Counted from the first letter of the stretch, positions 32,717-41,186 are shown. The stretch is 64,000 nucleotides of DNA from JBAYNW01 sp041678605 (GCA_041678605.1 JBAYNW010000004.1:15819-79818); one strand, 5' to 3'. Made by a program: numbers and translations. The notes: generated by a model from the sequence alone, not told the origin.

Positions 32717-33746
32717 TATTTCGGGCAAATTGAGTTTTCTTGACAGATATCTTACATTGTGGATATTTGCGGCGATGTTTTTGGGCGTGGCGATAGGATA
32801 TTTTATTCCGTCAACGCAGGGTTTCATCAATCGTTTTCAGGTTGGAACTACCAATATCCCCATTGCAATCGGATTAATTTTAATGATGTATCCTCCGCTT
32901 GCAAAGGTAAGATATGAAAGTTTGCATAAGATATTTGAAAATAAAAAAATCATAAGTCTTTCACTTGGCCTTAACTGGGTTGTGGGGCCTGTGGTTATGT
33001 TTCTTCTGGCGATAATATTTTTGCATAATTATCCTGAATATATGACCGGTTTAATTCTGGTCGGTATTGCACGCTGTATCGCCATGGTGGTTGTGTGGAA
33101 CGCTTTGGCCGAGGGCGACCCCGAATATGTGGCGGGTCTGGTGGCTTTAAACAGCATTTTTCAGCTTCTTTTTTACAGCGTATATGCATGGATATTTGTT
33201 ACAATTTTGCCGAAGTTCTTTGGCTTAGACGGTGCGATAGTTAATGTAAATCCTCTTGTAATAGCCCAAACAGTGCTTATATACCTCGGAATTCCTTTTA
33301 CTGCGGGCTTCATTTCCCGATATACACTGATAAAAAATAAAGGCGAAGAATGGTACAAGACTAAATTTTTGCCTAAAATAAGTCCGATTACCTTTGTTGC
33401 ATTATTATTCACAATCGTCGTAATGTTCAGCTTGAAAGGCAAATTAATAGTTCAAATCCCGATTGATGTTATAAGGGTTGCAATTCCTCTCCTGTGCTAT
33501 TTTGTTATTATGTTCCTGCTAAGCTTTTTTCTGGCGAAAAAAATAGGTGCGGATTATCCGAAAACTGTATCGCTGTCTTTCACTTCCGCAAGCAATGATT
33601 TTGAATTGGCTATAGCCGTCGCGGTCGCCGTGTTTGGCATCGGCTCCGGTGTGGCTTTTGCAACTGTAATAGGGCCTTTAGTCGAAGTACCTGTGCTAAT
33701 AAGCCTTGTGAACTTGTCACTTTATTTTAGGAAGAAATTTTTCTAG
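32706..33746 (+). CDS. acr3: ACR3-family arsenite efflux permease
   Basis: 346 residues with about ten membrane helices. SFLDRYLTLWIFAAMFLGVA, GLILVGIARCIAMVVVWNAL (the conserved helix-4 Cys in ARCIAMV) and SFTSASNDFELAIAVAVAVF are ACR3 hallmarks. It extrudes arsenite from the cytoplasm and may work with ArsA. It overlaps arsR by 11 bp, so the two are translationally coupled. Followed by a strong hairpin terminator-like structure at 33878. Confidence 0.95.
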   Translation: MKNSISGKLSFLDRYLTLWIFAAMFLGVAIGYFIPSTQGFINRFQVGTTNIPIAIGLILMMYPPLAKVRYESLHKIFENKKIISLSLGLNWVVGPVVMFLLAIIFLHNYPEYMTGLILVGIARCIAMVVVWNALAEGDPEYVAGLVALNSIFQLLFYSVYAWIFVTILPKFFGLDGAIVNVNPLVIAQTVLIYLGIPFTAGFISRYTLIKNKGEEWYKTKFLPKISPITFVALLFTIVVMFSLKGKLIVQIPIDVIRVAIPLLCYFVIMFLLSFFLAKKIGADYPKTVSLSFTSASNDFELAIAVAVAVFGIGSGVAFATVIGPLVEVPVLISLVNLSLYFRKKFF

Positions 33747-33773
33747 ATGTTCCGCCTGCTTATTGAACTTTCA

Positions 33774-33840
33774 GTTGGAAAGATTGCTTCAAAATGCAAA
33801 CCTTTTCGTGTGCCTACAAGTCTTATGTTTCGCAATGACC
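33774..33840 (-). repeat. GTCATTGCGA element, inverted copy of 17177-17243
   Basis: Reverse complement of this stretch matches the 17177-17243 element over ~67 bp, sharing GGCACACGAAAA-like and TTTGCATTT blocks with scattered mismatches. The whole 33747-34070 gap holds this element, a hairpin and a MITE fragment, and no gene. Confidence 0.7.
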
Positions 33841-33877
33841 GTTTGTAGCCCATCAAATCGAAAAATAACTCAGAGTA

Positions 33878-33914
33878 CAGCGGGGCAAATTTCTTTCAGA
33901 AATTTGCCCCGCTG
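33878..33914 (+). terminator. Strong 17-bp hairpin after acr3
   Basis: CAGCGGGGCAAATTTCT (33878-33894), TTC loop, and exact complement 33898-33914; followed by GATCTTTAT, only a short T-run. Terminates acr3 and possibly the convergent hydrogenase operon. Confidence 0.65.
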
Positions 33915-33929
33915 ATCTTTATATGTAAC

Positions 33930-34057
33930 AAAGGGCTGTCTAAAAAGTCCCCTCTTAACAACTAACGTCGTGCCGGAACATGAAATATCGGCTGTTCATA
34001 GAATGTCCTTAATCCGGCATCTCAAGTATGAGTTCCCGAATTAAGGACAATTCATTT
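33930..34057 (+). mobile_element. Right-truncated copy of the MITE-like element
   Basis: Matches the left ~128 bp of the element at 26207-26391 with few differences, from the GGGCTGTCTAAAAAGTCCC end to GGACAATTCATTT. The right inverted end is missing; sequence then passes into the hydrogenase 3' flank. Confidence 0.75.
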
Positions 34058-34070
34058 GTTCTTATTTTTC

Positions 34071-35828
34071 TTACTTCAAATCCCTATAAGAGCCTTTGAA
34101 CATATTTTCATAGGTTGTGTGCAGCAACTCATGAGATTTATGTGAACCGGGTTCTTTTAAGAATTCGGCGTACAGCTTCTTAATCTCAGGATTTAAGTGA
34201 GATTTTCTTATTGGAAGTTCTGAGTCTTCTTTGTACAAACCGGCCGCACGTTTTTGTTTAATTGTCGTGTCGTTGTAGCTATACGGTTGTCCTCCGCCGT
34301 TTACACAGCCGCCCGGACACGCCATAACTTCAAGCATCTGGAAGTTCGCCCTGCCCTCTTTGATTTCCTTGAGTGCCTTTTCCGCTTCTACTATGGTTGA
34401 AACAATTCTTACGGTGACTTTCGTACCCTTTAAATCGAGTTCCATGGTTTTGCTTCGGTTGGAAACCCCTCTCATTTGTTTTATGTCGACGTCTTTGAGT
34501 TCTTCTCCCGTCACAAATTCGTAAGCCGTTCTGGCTGCCGCTTCGGCAACTCCGCCTGAAGCACCAAAAATTGTTCCCGCACCCGAATAAGCTCCGAACG
34601 GGCTGTCCTGAGTTTCAGGTTTAAGATTTTTAAAATCAATTCCTGCTTCTTTAATCATTCTGCCGAGTTCTTGTGTTGTTAAGACATAGTCTGTATCTCG
34701 AACTCCGCCTTTTTTAAGTTGTTCTCTTCTGCCTTCAAATTTCTTTGCGGTGCAAGGCATTACCGAAACAACAACTGTGTTATCGGTTGTATAACCCTCA
34801 AAATACTTAGGCAGCAGTTCTTTTAAAACTCTTGACATCATTGATTGAGGCGATTTACAAGTTGAAAGATTTTTAATAAATTCAGGATGTGACTGCTCAA
34901 CGTAGTTTATCCACGCAGGGCAGCAAGATGTGAAGATAGGAAGGTTTTCACCTTTTGTAAGCCTTCCGATAAGTTCTGTAGCTTCTTCCATAATCGTCAA
35001 ATCTGCCGCAAAGTTTGTGTCAAAAACCAAATCAAACCCGATTTGTCTTAAAGCTGCGGTAATCCTGCCTATAGAGTTTTCGCCGGGTTCAAGCCCGAAC
35101 ATTTCACCCAGAGCAACCCTTATTGAAGGAGCGATTTGAGCGACGACTTTCTTATCTCTGTTTGTAATTTCCCTCCAGACATTATCAACATCAGAAACTA
35201 TTGTCAGGGCACCTGTCGGGCAAACTGCCTGACATTGGCCACAGTAAATACAGTCTGTTTGGGAAAAATCACGTCCCGCCATCGGTTGGACAACTGTCTT
35301 GGAACCTCTGTTTGCAAACCCTAAAACGGCGTGGCCTTGAAATTCCTTGCATGCTCTAACACAGGCACCGCAAAGGATACATTTATTCGGGTCACGAATT
35401 ATTGAAGGATTTGAATTATCAATCGGCAAAAATTCCGCCTTTGTTTTGGTTGGATATTTAATCTCTTTAATTCCGTATTCTTCGCAGTATTTTTGCAATT
35501 CACAAAAGCCTGATTTTGCACAAGTCGTACATTCCCTGTCGTGGTTTGCAAGAATCAACTCAAGAACAGTTTTTCTGATTCTTCTTGTTCTTTCGGTGTT
35601 TAAATGAATTTTTAAACCTGCTTCAGGCGGCATTGTGCAGGAAGATTGAATTCCTCTGCCGTCAATTTCAACAACGCACATCCTGCAAGCACCGAATTGT
35701 GTTAAATCGGGGCGGTAACAAAAAGTCGGAACGTTAAGTCCAGCTTTTCTTATTACTTCCAGAAGGTTTGGTTCATCCGTGAACTCAACTTCTTTTCCGT
35801 CAATAAATAATGTTTTTTTATCTGTCAT
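34071..35828 (-). CDS. NAD(P)-linked [FeFe]-hydrogenase catalytic subunit (HydA/HndD type)
   Basis: 585 residues. N-terminal [2Fe-2S] ligands Cys37, Cys48, Cys51 and Cys64; His-Cys3 cluster His96, Cys100, Cys103 and Cys109; two [4Fe-4S] sets CILCGACVRACK and CIYCGQCQAVCP; H-cluster motifs TSCCPAWINYVEQSHPE, MPCTAKKFE and MACPGGCVNGGGQPY. It has the length of Desulfovibrio HndD. With the two upstream genes it forms an electron-bifurcating or NADH-dependent hydrogenase that makes H2 during fermentation in the cytoplasm. Maturases HydEFG are not in the window. Confidence 0.95.
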   Translation of the reverse strand: MTDKKTLFIDGKEVEFTDEPNLLEVIRKAGLNVPTFCYRPDLTQFGACRMCVVEIDGRGIQSSCTMPPEAGLKIHLNTERTRRIRKTVLELILANHDRECTTCAKSGFCELQKYCEEYGIKEIKYPTKTKAEFLPIDNSNPSIIRDPNKCILCGACVRACKEFQGHAVLGFANRGSKTVVQPMAGRDFSQTDCIYCGQCQAVCPTGALTIVSDVDNVWREITNRDKKVVAQIAPSIRVALGEMFGLEPGENSIGRITAALRQIGFDLVFDTNFAADLTIMEEATELIGRLTKGENLPIFTSCCPAWINYVEQSHPEFIKNLSTCKSPQSMMSRVLKELLPKYFEGYTTDNTVVVSVMPCTAKKFEGRREQLKKGGVRDTDYVLTTQELGRMIKEAGIDFKNLKPETQDSPFGAYSGAGTIFGASGGVAEAAARTAYEFVTGEELKDVDIKQMRGVSNRSKTMELDLKGTKVTVRIVSTIVEAEKALKEIKEGRANFQMLEVMACPGGCVNGGGQPYSYNDTTIKQKRAAGLYKEDSELPIRKSHLNPEIKKLYAEFLKEPGSHKSHELLHTTYENMFKGSYRDLK

Positions 35829-35873
35829 TTGTTTCTCCTTTTATATAGATTATATAGGCTATCTCGACGCATT

Positions 35874-35894
35874 ACCCCTCCCTTGCGGAGGGGT
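35874..35894 (-). repeat. CCCCTCC palindrome between hydB and hydA
   Basis: ACCCCTCC-CTTGC-GGAGGGGT (8-bp stem). The same CCTCCCCC-TTGA-GGGGGAGG kind of palindrome is at 63947-63969. It could tune relative expression of the two hydrogenase genes. Confidence 0.5.
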
Positions 35895-35901
35895 GTGGAT
35901 G

Positions 35902-37749
35902 TTATTCTTTAACTATTGCTTTAAACGGACATGCACTCAAGCAAGCCTCACACTTAATACATTTTGACTGGTCAATAACGTGAGGAAGCTTAACCGTTCC
36001 CGAGATTGCACCGACCGGACAAGTTTTCGTACATTTTGTACATCCCTTGCACAAGTCTTCTTTAATCTTAATTGTTTTCATTGCCGTACAAACACCCGCA
36101 GGGCATTTTTTATCCCTAATGTGGGCAATGTATTCATCTCTGAAATATTTTAAAGTCGAAAGTATAGGGTTTGGAGCGGTTTTGCCAAGTCCGCACAAAG
36201 ACCCGTCTTTTACGGCAATTGCAAGTTCTTCAATCCTGTCCAAATCTTCCATTTCGCCTTCGCCTGCGACAATTCTTTCAAGGATTTTAAGCATTTGCTT
36301 GGTTCCTTCACGGCATGGAACGCATTTTCCGCAGGATTCATTTTGGATAAAATTCATGAAAAATCTTGCGATTTCAACCATACAGGTATTTTCATTCATA
36401 ACAACAAGTCCGCCTGAGCCAACCATTGCTCCGGCTTTTATAAGGTTATCGTAGTCCAACGGCATATCAAGATGTTCTTCGGTTAAGCATCCGCCTGACG
36501 GTCCGCCTATTTGAACGGCCTTGAATTTCTTGCCTCCTCTGAGGCCTCCGCCGATGTCAAAAACGATTTCTCTCAAAGTCATTCCCATCGGAACTTCAAT
36601 CAGGCCGGTATTGTTAACTTCGCCTGTAAGTGCGAATGTTTTTGTACCTTTGGAATTTTCTGTTCCGAAAGAGCTGAACCATTTTGCTCCGTTAAGCATA
36701 ACGCCTGGCACATTTGCGAACGTTTCAACGTTGTTAATAAGTGTCGGACGTCCAAAAAGTCCCTTATTCGCAGGGAATGGAGGCTTCGGCTTAGGCATAC
36801 CCCTCTCGCCCTCTATTGAAGCTATAAGAGCGGTTTCTTCTCCGCAAACAAACGCTCCCGCACCTTCTTTAATATGCAAATCGAAACTAAAATCAGTTCC
36901 CATAATGTTTTTACCTAAAAATCCGGCTTTTTCAGCGTCGGCGATAGCTTTTCTTAATCGCTTTACGGACAGCGGGTATTCGGCTCTTACGTAGATGTAG
37001 CCTTCGTCCGAACCAATTGCAAATGCGGCAATTGCCATCCCTTCAAGAAGTCTGTGAGGGTCGCCTTCCATAAGGCTTCCGTCCATAAATGCACCCGGGT
37101 CGCCTTCGTCGCCATTGCAAATAACATAGCTTTTTCCGCCTTTGTTTGCAGCGGTAAAACGCCATTTGCGGCCTGTCGGGAACCCGCCGCCGCCACGGCC
37201 TCTAAGTCCTGAATCTTCTACTTCTTTTATGACTGCGTCAGGATTATTTTCCTTAAGCACTTTCGCCAATGCTTCGTATCCTCTTGCCGAAACGGATTCT
37301 TCAAGAGATTCCGCACTGATATGTCCGCAATTTGAAAGAACATTTCTTGTTTGTTTTGCGTAAAAATTTATATCTTCTGTTCTTTTCTTGGCTTCATTTG
37401 TTTTCGGCTCAATATACAAAAGTCTTTCTACCGTTTTGTTATTTTTAATGTGGCTTTCGTAGATTTCTTCCACATCTTCTTCTTTAACCCGAACGTAAGT
37501 AATATTTTGGTCGGAAAGATGTATCATTACACCCTGCTCGCAAAATCCCTGACAGCCTGTCGGGACTATAGTCATTTTGTCCTGTCCGGTGAGGGTCGAA
37601 ACGGTTGCTCCCAATTTTTCAAATTTTTTAATTATGTCCAAAGCCCCGTTAGCAACGCAGCCGGTACCTGCACAGACTAAAACTCTCAATCCCTGCTTTT
37701 TAACATTTTCTTGGGCTTTTTCCTGTTCTTTTTTTATGTCAATATTCAT
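35902..37749 (-). CDS. Hydrogenase NuoF-like flavin subunit (HydB/HndC type)
   Basis: 615 residues. Thioredoxin-like [2Fe-2S] domain at the N-terminus (VCAGTGCVANG, PTGCQGFCEQG), NuoF-like FMN/NADH domain (GLRGRGGGGFPTGRKW, VICNGDEGDPGAFMD, GAGAYVCGEETAL-like block), cluster-binding ESCGKCVPCREGTKQ and a C-terminal ferredoxin domain (CKGCTKCTKTCPVGAI, CIKCEACLSACPFKAI). It oxidises or reduces NAD(P)H and passes electrons to the H-cluster subunit. Overlaps hydC by 4 bp. Confidence 0.95.
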   Translation of the reverse strand: MNIDIKKEQEKAQENVKKQGLRVLVCAGTGCVANGALDIIKKFEKLGATVSTLTGQDKMTIVPTGCQGFCEQGVMIHLSDQNITYVRVKEEDVEEIYESHIKNNKTVERLLYIEPKTNEAKKRTEDINFYAKQTRNVLSNCGHISAESLEESVSARGYEALAKVLKENNPDAVIKEVEDSGLRGRGGGGFPTGRKWRFTAANKGGKSYVICNGDEGDPGAFMDGSLMEGDPHRLLEGMAIAAFAIGSDEGYIYVRAEYPLSVKRLRKAIADAEKAGFLGKNIMGTDFSFDLHIKEGAGAFVCGEETALIASIEGERGMPKPKPPFPANKGLFGRPTLINNVETFANVPGVMLNGAKWFSSFGTENSKGTKTFALTGEVNNTGLIEVPMGMTLREIVFDIGGGLRGGKKFKAVQIGGPSGGCLTEEHLDMPLDYDNLIKAGAMVGSGGLVVMNENTCMVEIARFFMNFIQNESCGKCVPCREGTKQMLKILERIVAGEGEMEDLDRIEELAIAVKDGSLCGLGKTAPNPILSTLKYFRDEYIAHIRDKKCPAGVCTAMKTIKIKEDLCKGCTKCTKTCPVGAISGTVKLPHVIDQSKCIKCEACLSACPFKAIVKE

Positions 37750-38252
37750 TTTTTGTCTACCCCTTCTCTTTGCAAAATGGTGTCTAATACTATTTTTACC
37801 GCATCAGAAGTCATTTTAGGATGAACTTTCCCGTTTATGACAACAACCGGTGAAAGTCCGCAGGCTCCGAGGCAGCTAACTATTTCCAGCGAAAATAAGC
37901 CATCTTCGGTTGTTAATTGGCCGGGTTTGATATTTAACTTTGCTCTGACAGTATTCAAAATCGGCATTGAACCGCGAACGTGGCATGCTGTTCCGTCACA
38001 AACTTTAACTTCATATTTTCCCTTTGGCTCCAATGAAAACTGTTTATAAAAAGTCGCCACACCATAAACCGTTGCAGGCGACAACCCCTCTATTTTCGTA
38101 CCTATGTAAATCATCGCATCTTCAGGCAAATACCTGAAAACTTCTTGAACTTTTTGCAAAATTGCAATCAAGTTAGACTTTTTAGCACCATAAGATTGTA
38201 TAATCTCTTCGACTTTTGCGAAGTCAGTTTTAGCCGTGCTTTGAGCAACCAT
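37746..38252 (-). CDS. Hydrogenase NuoE-like [2Fe-2S] subunit (HydC/HndA type)
   Basis: 168 residues with the four ligands of a NuoE-type cluster in CDGTACHVRGS and SCLGACGLSPV. N-terminal helical domain with ILQKVQEVFRYLPEDAMIYI. First gene of the hydCBA operon, preceded by AAAAGGAG and a promoter with a Rex/CRP-like palindrome. Overlaps hydB by 4 bp. Confidence 0.94.
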   Translation of the reverse strand: MVAQSTAKTDFAKVEEIIQSYGAKKSNLIAILQKVQEVFRYLPEDAMIYIGTKIEGLSPATVYGVATFYKQFSLEPKGKYEVKVCDGTACHVRGSMPILNTVRAKLNIKPGQLTTEDGLFSLEIVSCLGACGLSPVVVINGKVHPKMTSDAVKIVLDTILQREGVDKK

Positions 38253-38283
38253 CTTTATCTCCTTTTCACCTCACATTACTTAA

Positions 38284-38333
38284 CCGTGATTTTTATCACA
38301 ATTAAATTATCGCACAAACATTGATAAAATCAA
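38284..38333 (-). promoter_or_regulatory. Hydrogenase operon promoter with Rex/CRP-like palindrome
   Basis: Minus strand TTGATT (38333-38328), 16-bp spacer, GATAAT (38311-38306), then TTGTGA-TAAAAA-TCACGG (38301-38284) over the expected start site. TTGTGA-N6-TCACAA is the consensus of Rex, the NADH/NAD+ sensing repressor that often controls hydrogenases; CRP/FNR proteins recognise a similar TGTGA-N6-TCACA. Confidence 0.55.
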
Positions 38334-38402
38334 GCGATTTATTAAAAAATACTCAAAATAAACGGAGGTGTTAGGAGAAAAATCTCAAAGATGTGAGAAT
38401 TT

Positions 38403-38846
38403 TTACTTCACGGGTTTATTTTTTAAATCTGCTACTGCCTTAAATATAACCCTTGACAATGGTTCCTTATCTTTTGAAAAATCAACGGGAATCTCCGTTT
38501 TTAACGTTACATCGTCAAGGTAAAAAGGAAACTGAGAAGAATTTCCAAAATTAACATCAAAAACATTCGGGAAAGCCTGCTCGACAACTTTCATCTCTTT
38601 CCTTTGGACTTCCATGGCCAGCTTGTCGGAGCCTTCCTCAATAGACAGAAATTTCACCTTTAAGTCGTTTTTCTTTGCATAATTTGCAATGGTGGACTTT
38701 ATTCTGTCAATGTAATTAAAAAGTTTGCCGTCCAACTCATTTGAAATTTTTACATATTTATCCGAATTAATAGGCTTTTGGGGAACACTTGCGTGCCACA
38801 ATGCTTTGATAAGATTTGTCTTTGTTACTCCAATAGGCTGAATCAT
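38403..38846 (-). CDS. Small uncharacterised protein
   Basis: Not recognised. 147 residues, soluble, Lys-rich, with MIQPIGVTKTNLIKALWHAS at the N-terminus and an alternating helix/strand pattern (VKFLSIEEGSDKLAMEVQRK). AAAGGAG supports the ATG. Stands alone between the hydrogenase promoter and rdgB; no link in function can be claimed. Confidence 0.6.
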   Translation of the reverse strand: MIQPIGVTKTNLIKALWHASVPQKPINSDKYVKISNELDGKLFNYIDRIKSTIANYAKKNDLKVKFLSIEEGSDKLAMEVQRKEMKVVEQAFPNVFDVNFGNSSQFPFYLDDVTLKTEIPVDFSKDKEPLSRVIFKAVADLKNKPVK

Positions 38847-38907
38847 AATTTAACTCCTTTGCTTGAGATTTGTGCAGTAAAACATACATGTAAATAAATT
38901 AAACAAC

Positions 38908-39495
38908 CTAAAAAATATTTTTGCCAAAAATCAGATAATTTGTAACCTTTCTTAATATTTTGGCACGATGAGAAATTTTGTTTTTCTCCGCTTCCGGCAG
39001 TTCCGCCATTGTCAAATTCCCGCCATTGACAACAAAAATCGGGTCATAACCGAATCCGTTTTTGCCTTTTGGTTCGTGTCCGATTTTGCCGAAACATTCA
39101 CCTTTGCCTGAAAACAAAATCTCGCCGTTTTTACCCAAAAGTACCATTGCACAAACGAATTTGGCTCCTCTTTTTTCTTCGGGAACATTTTTTAATTCGT
39201 CTAAAAGTTTTTCTATCCTTGCTTTCGGAGTATCTGCGTACCTGCAGGAATAAATTCCCGGTCCGCCGTTGAGTGCATCGACGCAAAGTCCAGAATCATC
39301 AGCCAGCGTGGGCATATTAGTCAATTTATTAGCCTCTTTGGCTTTTAAAAGGGCGTTTTCTTCAAAAGTTTTGCCATCCTCAACAGGGTCAAAACCCTTC
39401 GGAGGCAGAACAAACTCAACGCCTAAATCCTTCGTGATGGCGTTAATCTCTTCTACCTTATGCTGATTTGATGTGGCAAGAACTATTTTGTGCAT
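38908..39495 (-). CDS. rdgB: XTP/dITP diphosphatase (RdgB/HAM1 family)
   Basis: 195 residues. VLATSNQHKVEEINAI, TFEENALLKAKEANK, TLADDSGLCVDALNGGPGIY (metal-binding acidic region) and GFGYDPIF plus SHRAKIL are the family signatures. It removes deaminated purine nucleotides such as dITP and XTP. Overlaps the small upstream membrane-protein gene by 13 bp and is probably cotranscribed with it. Confidence 0.95.
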   Translation of the reverse strand: MHKIVLATSNQHKVEEINAITKDLGVEFVLPPKGFDPVEDGKTFEENALLKAKEANKLTNMPTLADDSGLCVDALNGGPGIYSCRYADTPKARIEKLLDELKNVPEEKRGAKFVCAMVLLGKNGEILFSGKGECFGKIGHEPKGKNGFGYDPIFVVNGGNLTMAELPEAEKNKISHRAKILRKVTNYLIFGKNIF

Positions 39496-39620
39496 TCTTT
39501 CGGCTTTTTATTTTTTTGTCCACAATTAAGAGCATTAGATAATGTGAAAGCTCCCCAAATAAATATAGCACTGACTAAAATAATTGAAATTATATTCAAT
39601 AGATTATAAATTTTTTCCAT
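39483..39620 (-). CDS. 45-residue single-pass membrane protein
   Basis: A short ORF below usual size cut-offs. It encodes MEKIYNLLNIISIILVSAIF and continues IWGAFTLSNALNCGQ with a Lys-rich tail KNKKPKECTK. One membrane helix (about 7-27), two cysteines and a basic C-terminus. Supported by AAAGGA 6 bp upstream, a start directly after the stop of the 39622-39855 gene and overlap into rdgB by 13 bp, so it fits into a compact operon. Function unknown. Confidence 0.6.
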   Translation of the reverse strand: MEKIYNLLNIISIILVSAIFIWGAFTLSNALNCGQKNKKPKECTK

Positions 39621-39621
39621 A

Positions 39622-39855
39622 TTAATCCTTTCCATCCCCCAAAATTTTAGATATAGTTTCTATCGTATTTCTCAAATTAAAAATAAAAGTTACGAGGTAA
39701 AATCCTCCAATAATTATTAAAACATATTTAAGCAGAGAATTTGGAAGAAAAAACAAGCTGGCCAACCCGCCTGATAAAATCAATACGACATTAGTTAAGT
39801 TCGTTCTTAATGCAATTAAATTTGTAACTTTTAACTTTAGAATTTCTTTATCCAT
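39622..39855 (-). CDS. Small two-helix membrane protein
   Basis: Not recognised. 77 residues with two hydrophobic helices (NLTNVVLILSGGLASLFFL and YVLIIIGGFYLVTFIFNL) joined by a short turn, charged ends. Located between uppS and the 45-residue protein gene, all on the same strand. The spacing suggests an operon uppS-this-small protein-rdgB. Confidence 0.6.
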   Translation of the reverse strand: MDKEILKLKVTNLIALRTNLTNVVLILSGGLASLFFLPNSLLKYVLIIIGGFYLVTFIFNLRNTIETISKILGDGKD

Positions 39856-39912
39856 GGTAATATGATACTACGCTGCAAAAGTTTGAGCAAGTTATTTACA
39901 ATATTTAACTTT

Positions 39913-40656
39913 TTATTCCCCAAAGCGTCTCTGGCGGTTTTTAAATTCCAAAATCGCTTCTGACAGTGACTTTTCGTCAAAATCCGGCCAATATTTTTCG
40001 ACCACCAAAAATTCTGAGTACGCAACCTGCCAGAGCAGATAATTTGAAATTCTCATCTCACCGCCTGTTCTGATTAACAAATCGGGATCAGGAATACTTT
40101 TTGTATAAAGCTCAGAGGAAATTATTTCTTCCGATATTTCACTCAACGATATTTCATTAGCTAAAACTTTTTTTGAAATCTTTTTAACGGCGTTGACTAT
40201 CTCGTCTCTGGAGCCGTAATTAAAGGCTATTTGAAGATTTACACCATTATTGTCTTTGGTCTTTTCCATGGCGTTTGTAAGAATTTTTCGCAATTTGGAA
40301 TTTAATTTGGACAAATCCCCTATAAATTTAATTACAACCTGATTTTCGTGTAACTCTTTCAGCTCGTTTTTAATCGTATGAGCCAAAAGTTCCATCAGAA
40401 AATTAACCTCTTCGGGTTTTCGATTCCAGTTTTCGGTCGAAAAAGCGTATACGGTCAAGTATTTGACCCCAAAATTGTGGCAAGATTTAACCGCTGTTTT
40501 AAGAGCATCAACGCCTTTTTTATGTCCGATTGCCGATGGCAAATTGTTTTCCTTTGCCCAGCGGCGATTTCCGTCCATAATTATTGCGACGTGCTGCAAT
40601 TTTGTTTTTTTAACTATGTCAGCCGTTTTTTCTTTTTCCGCAGTTATCATCTTCAA
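39913..40656 (-). CDS. uppS: Isoprenyl (undecaprenyl) diphosphate synthase
   Basis: 247 residues of the cis-prenyltransferase family. VAIIMDGNRRWAKE holds the catalytic Asp and Arg; GHKKGVDALK, LTVYAFSTENWNRKPEEV and DLLIRTGGEMRISNYLLWQ follow. It builds the C55 lipid carrier for peptidoglycan and glycan synthesis, which the WecA/MraY-type transferase at 51.5 kb and the glycosyltransferases here would use. The N-terminal ~18 residues are not conserved; MKMITAEK gives two possible ATGs. Confidence 0.94.
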   Translation of the reverse strand: MKMITAEKEKTADIVKKTKLQHVAIIMDGNRRWAKENNLPSAIGHKKGVDALKTAVKSCHNFGVKYLTVYAFSTENWNRKPEEVNFLMELLAHTIKNELKELHENQVVIKFIGDLSKLNSKLRKILTNAMEKTKDNNGVNLQIAFNYGSRDEIVNAVKKISKKVLANEISLSEISEEIISSELYTKSIPDPDLLIRTGGEMRISNYLLWQVAYSEFLVVEKYWPDFDEKSLSEAILEFKNRQRRFGE

Positions 40657-40729
40657 TATTTCACTCTACCTAACAGTAAGATTATAAGCTAAAAAGAAAA
40701 TATGTAAAATATACAATTACGCTCGTGGA

Positions 40730-41077
40730 TTATAGGTTAATATAGAGAGAATTACTATTCTTTTTAGTCGGGTGTTCTGCATAAGTTATAAAGTGATCTG
40801 AAACAGACATAAATTTCTTTCCGGCTTTTTTCGGCCATGTCCAACCTTTCCCCACTATACGTTCTATCAACGTAATGAAGTCCCTTGATTCCTCTTCGTT
40901 AATTGTATTTTCCAATCTTGTGTTCATTGAATTAAAGGAATTAACAACCCTTCGTATCAATGCATCATCATTGGGACTAGTTGTAAATTTTCGCACTACT
41001 TTTTTTCCCATGAGGTTTGTCGTGGAAGAGGTGATTGAACCCCCAAACGATTGCCCTACGTTCATTTTAGATTGCAT
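40730..41077 (-). CDS. Small uncharacterised protein
   Basis: Not recognised. 115 residues, basic, with a Ser/Thr-rich N-terminus (MQSKMNVGQSFGGSITSSTT) and a compact C-terminal part containing RDFITLIERIVGKGWTW and SDHFITYAEHPTKKNSN. AGGAG supports the start. Divergent from the PadR gene with about 110 bp between, so PadR regulation is possible but unproved. Confidence 0.55.
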   Translation of the reverse strand: MQSKMNVGQSFGGSITSSTTNLMGKKVVRKFTTSPNDDALIRRVVNSFNSMNTRLENTINEEESRDFITLIERIVGKGWTWPKKAGKKFMSVSDHFITYAEHPTKKNSNSLYINL

Positions 41078-41174
41078 AAACTTTTCTCCTATTTTTTCTA
41101 TTCGGATATTTAAACTCCTGTGAAAAAAAAGTTGCTAGTTTATTTACAAAAATTAACGTTTAATTTTTTTATGC

Positions 41175-41186
41175 TATTATAATCTA
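41175..41186 (+). promoter_or_regulatory. Extended -10 box 6 bp before the padR-like ATG
   Basis: TGC-TATTAT (hexamer 41175-41180) then AATCTA and ATG 41187; same geometry as at purS, the toxin, arsR and the MNT gene. Confidence 0.5.
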
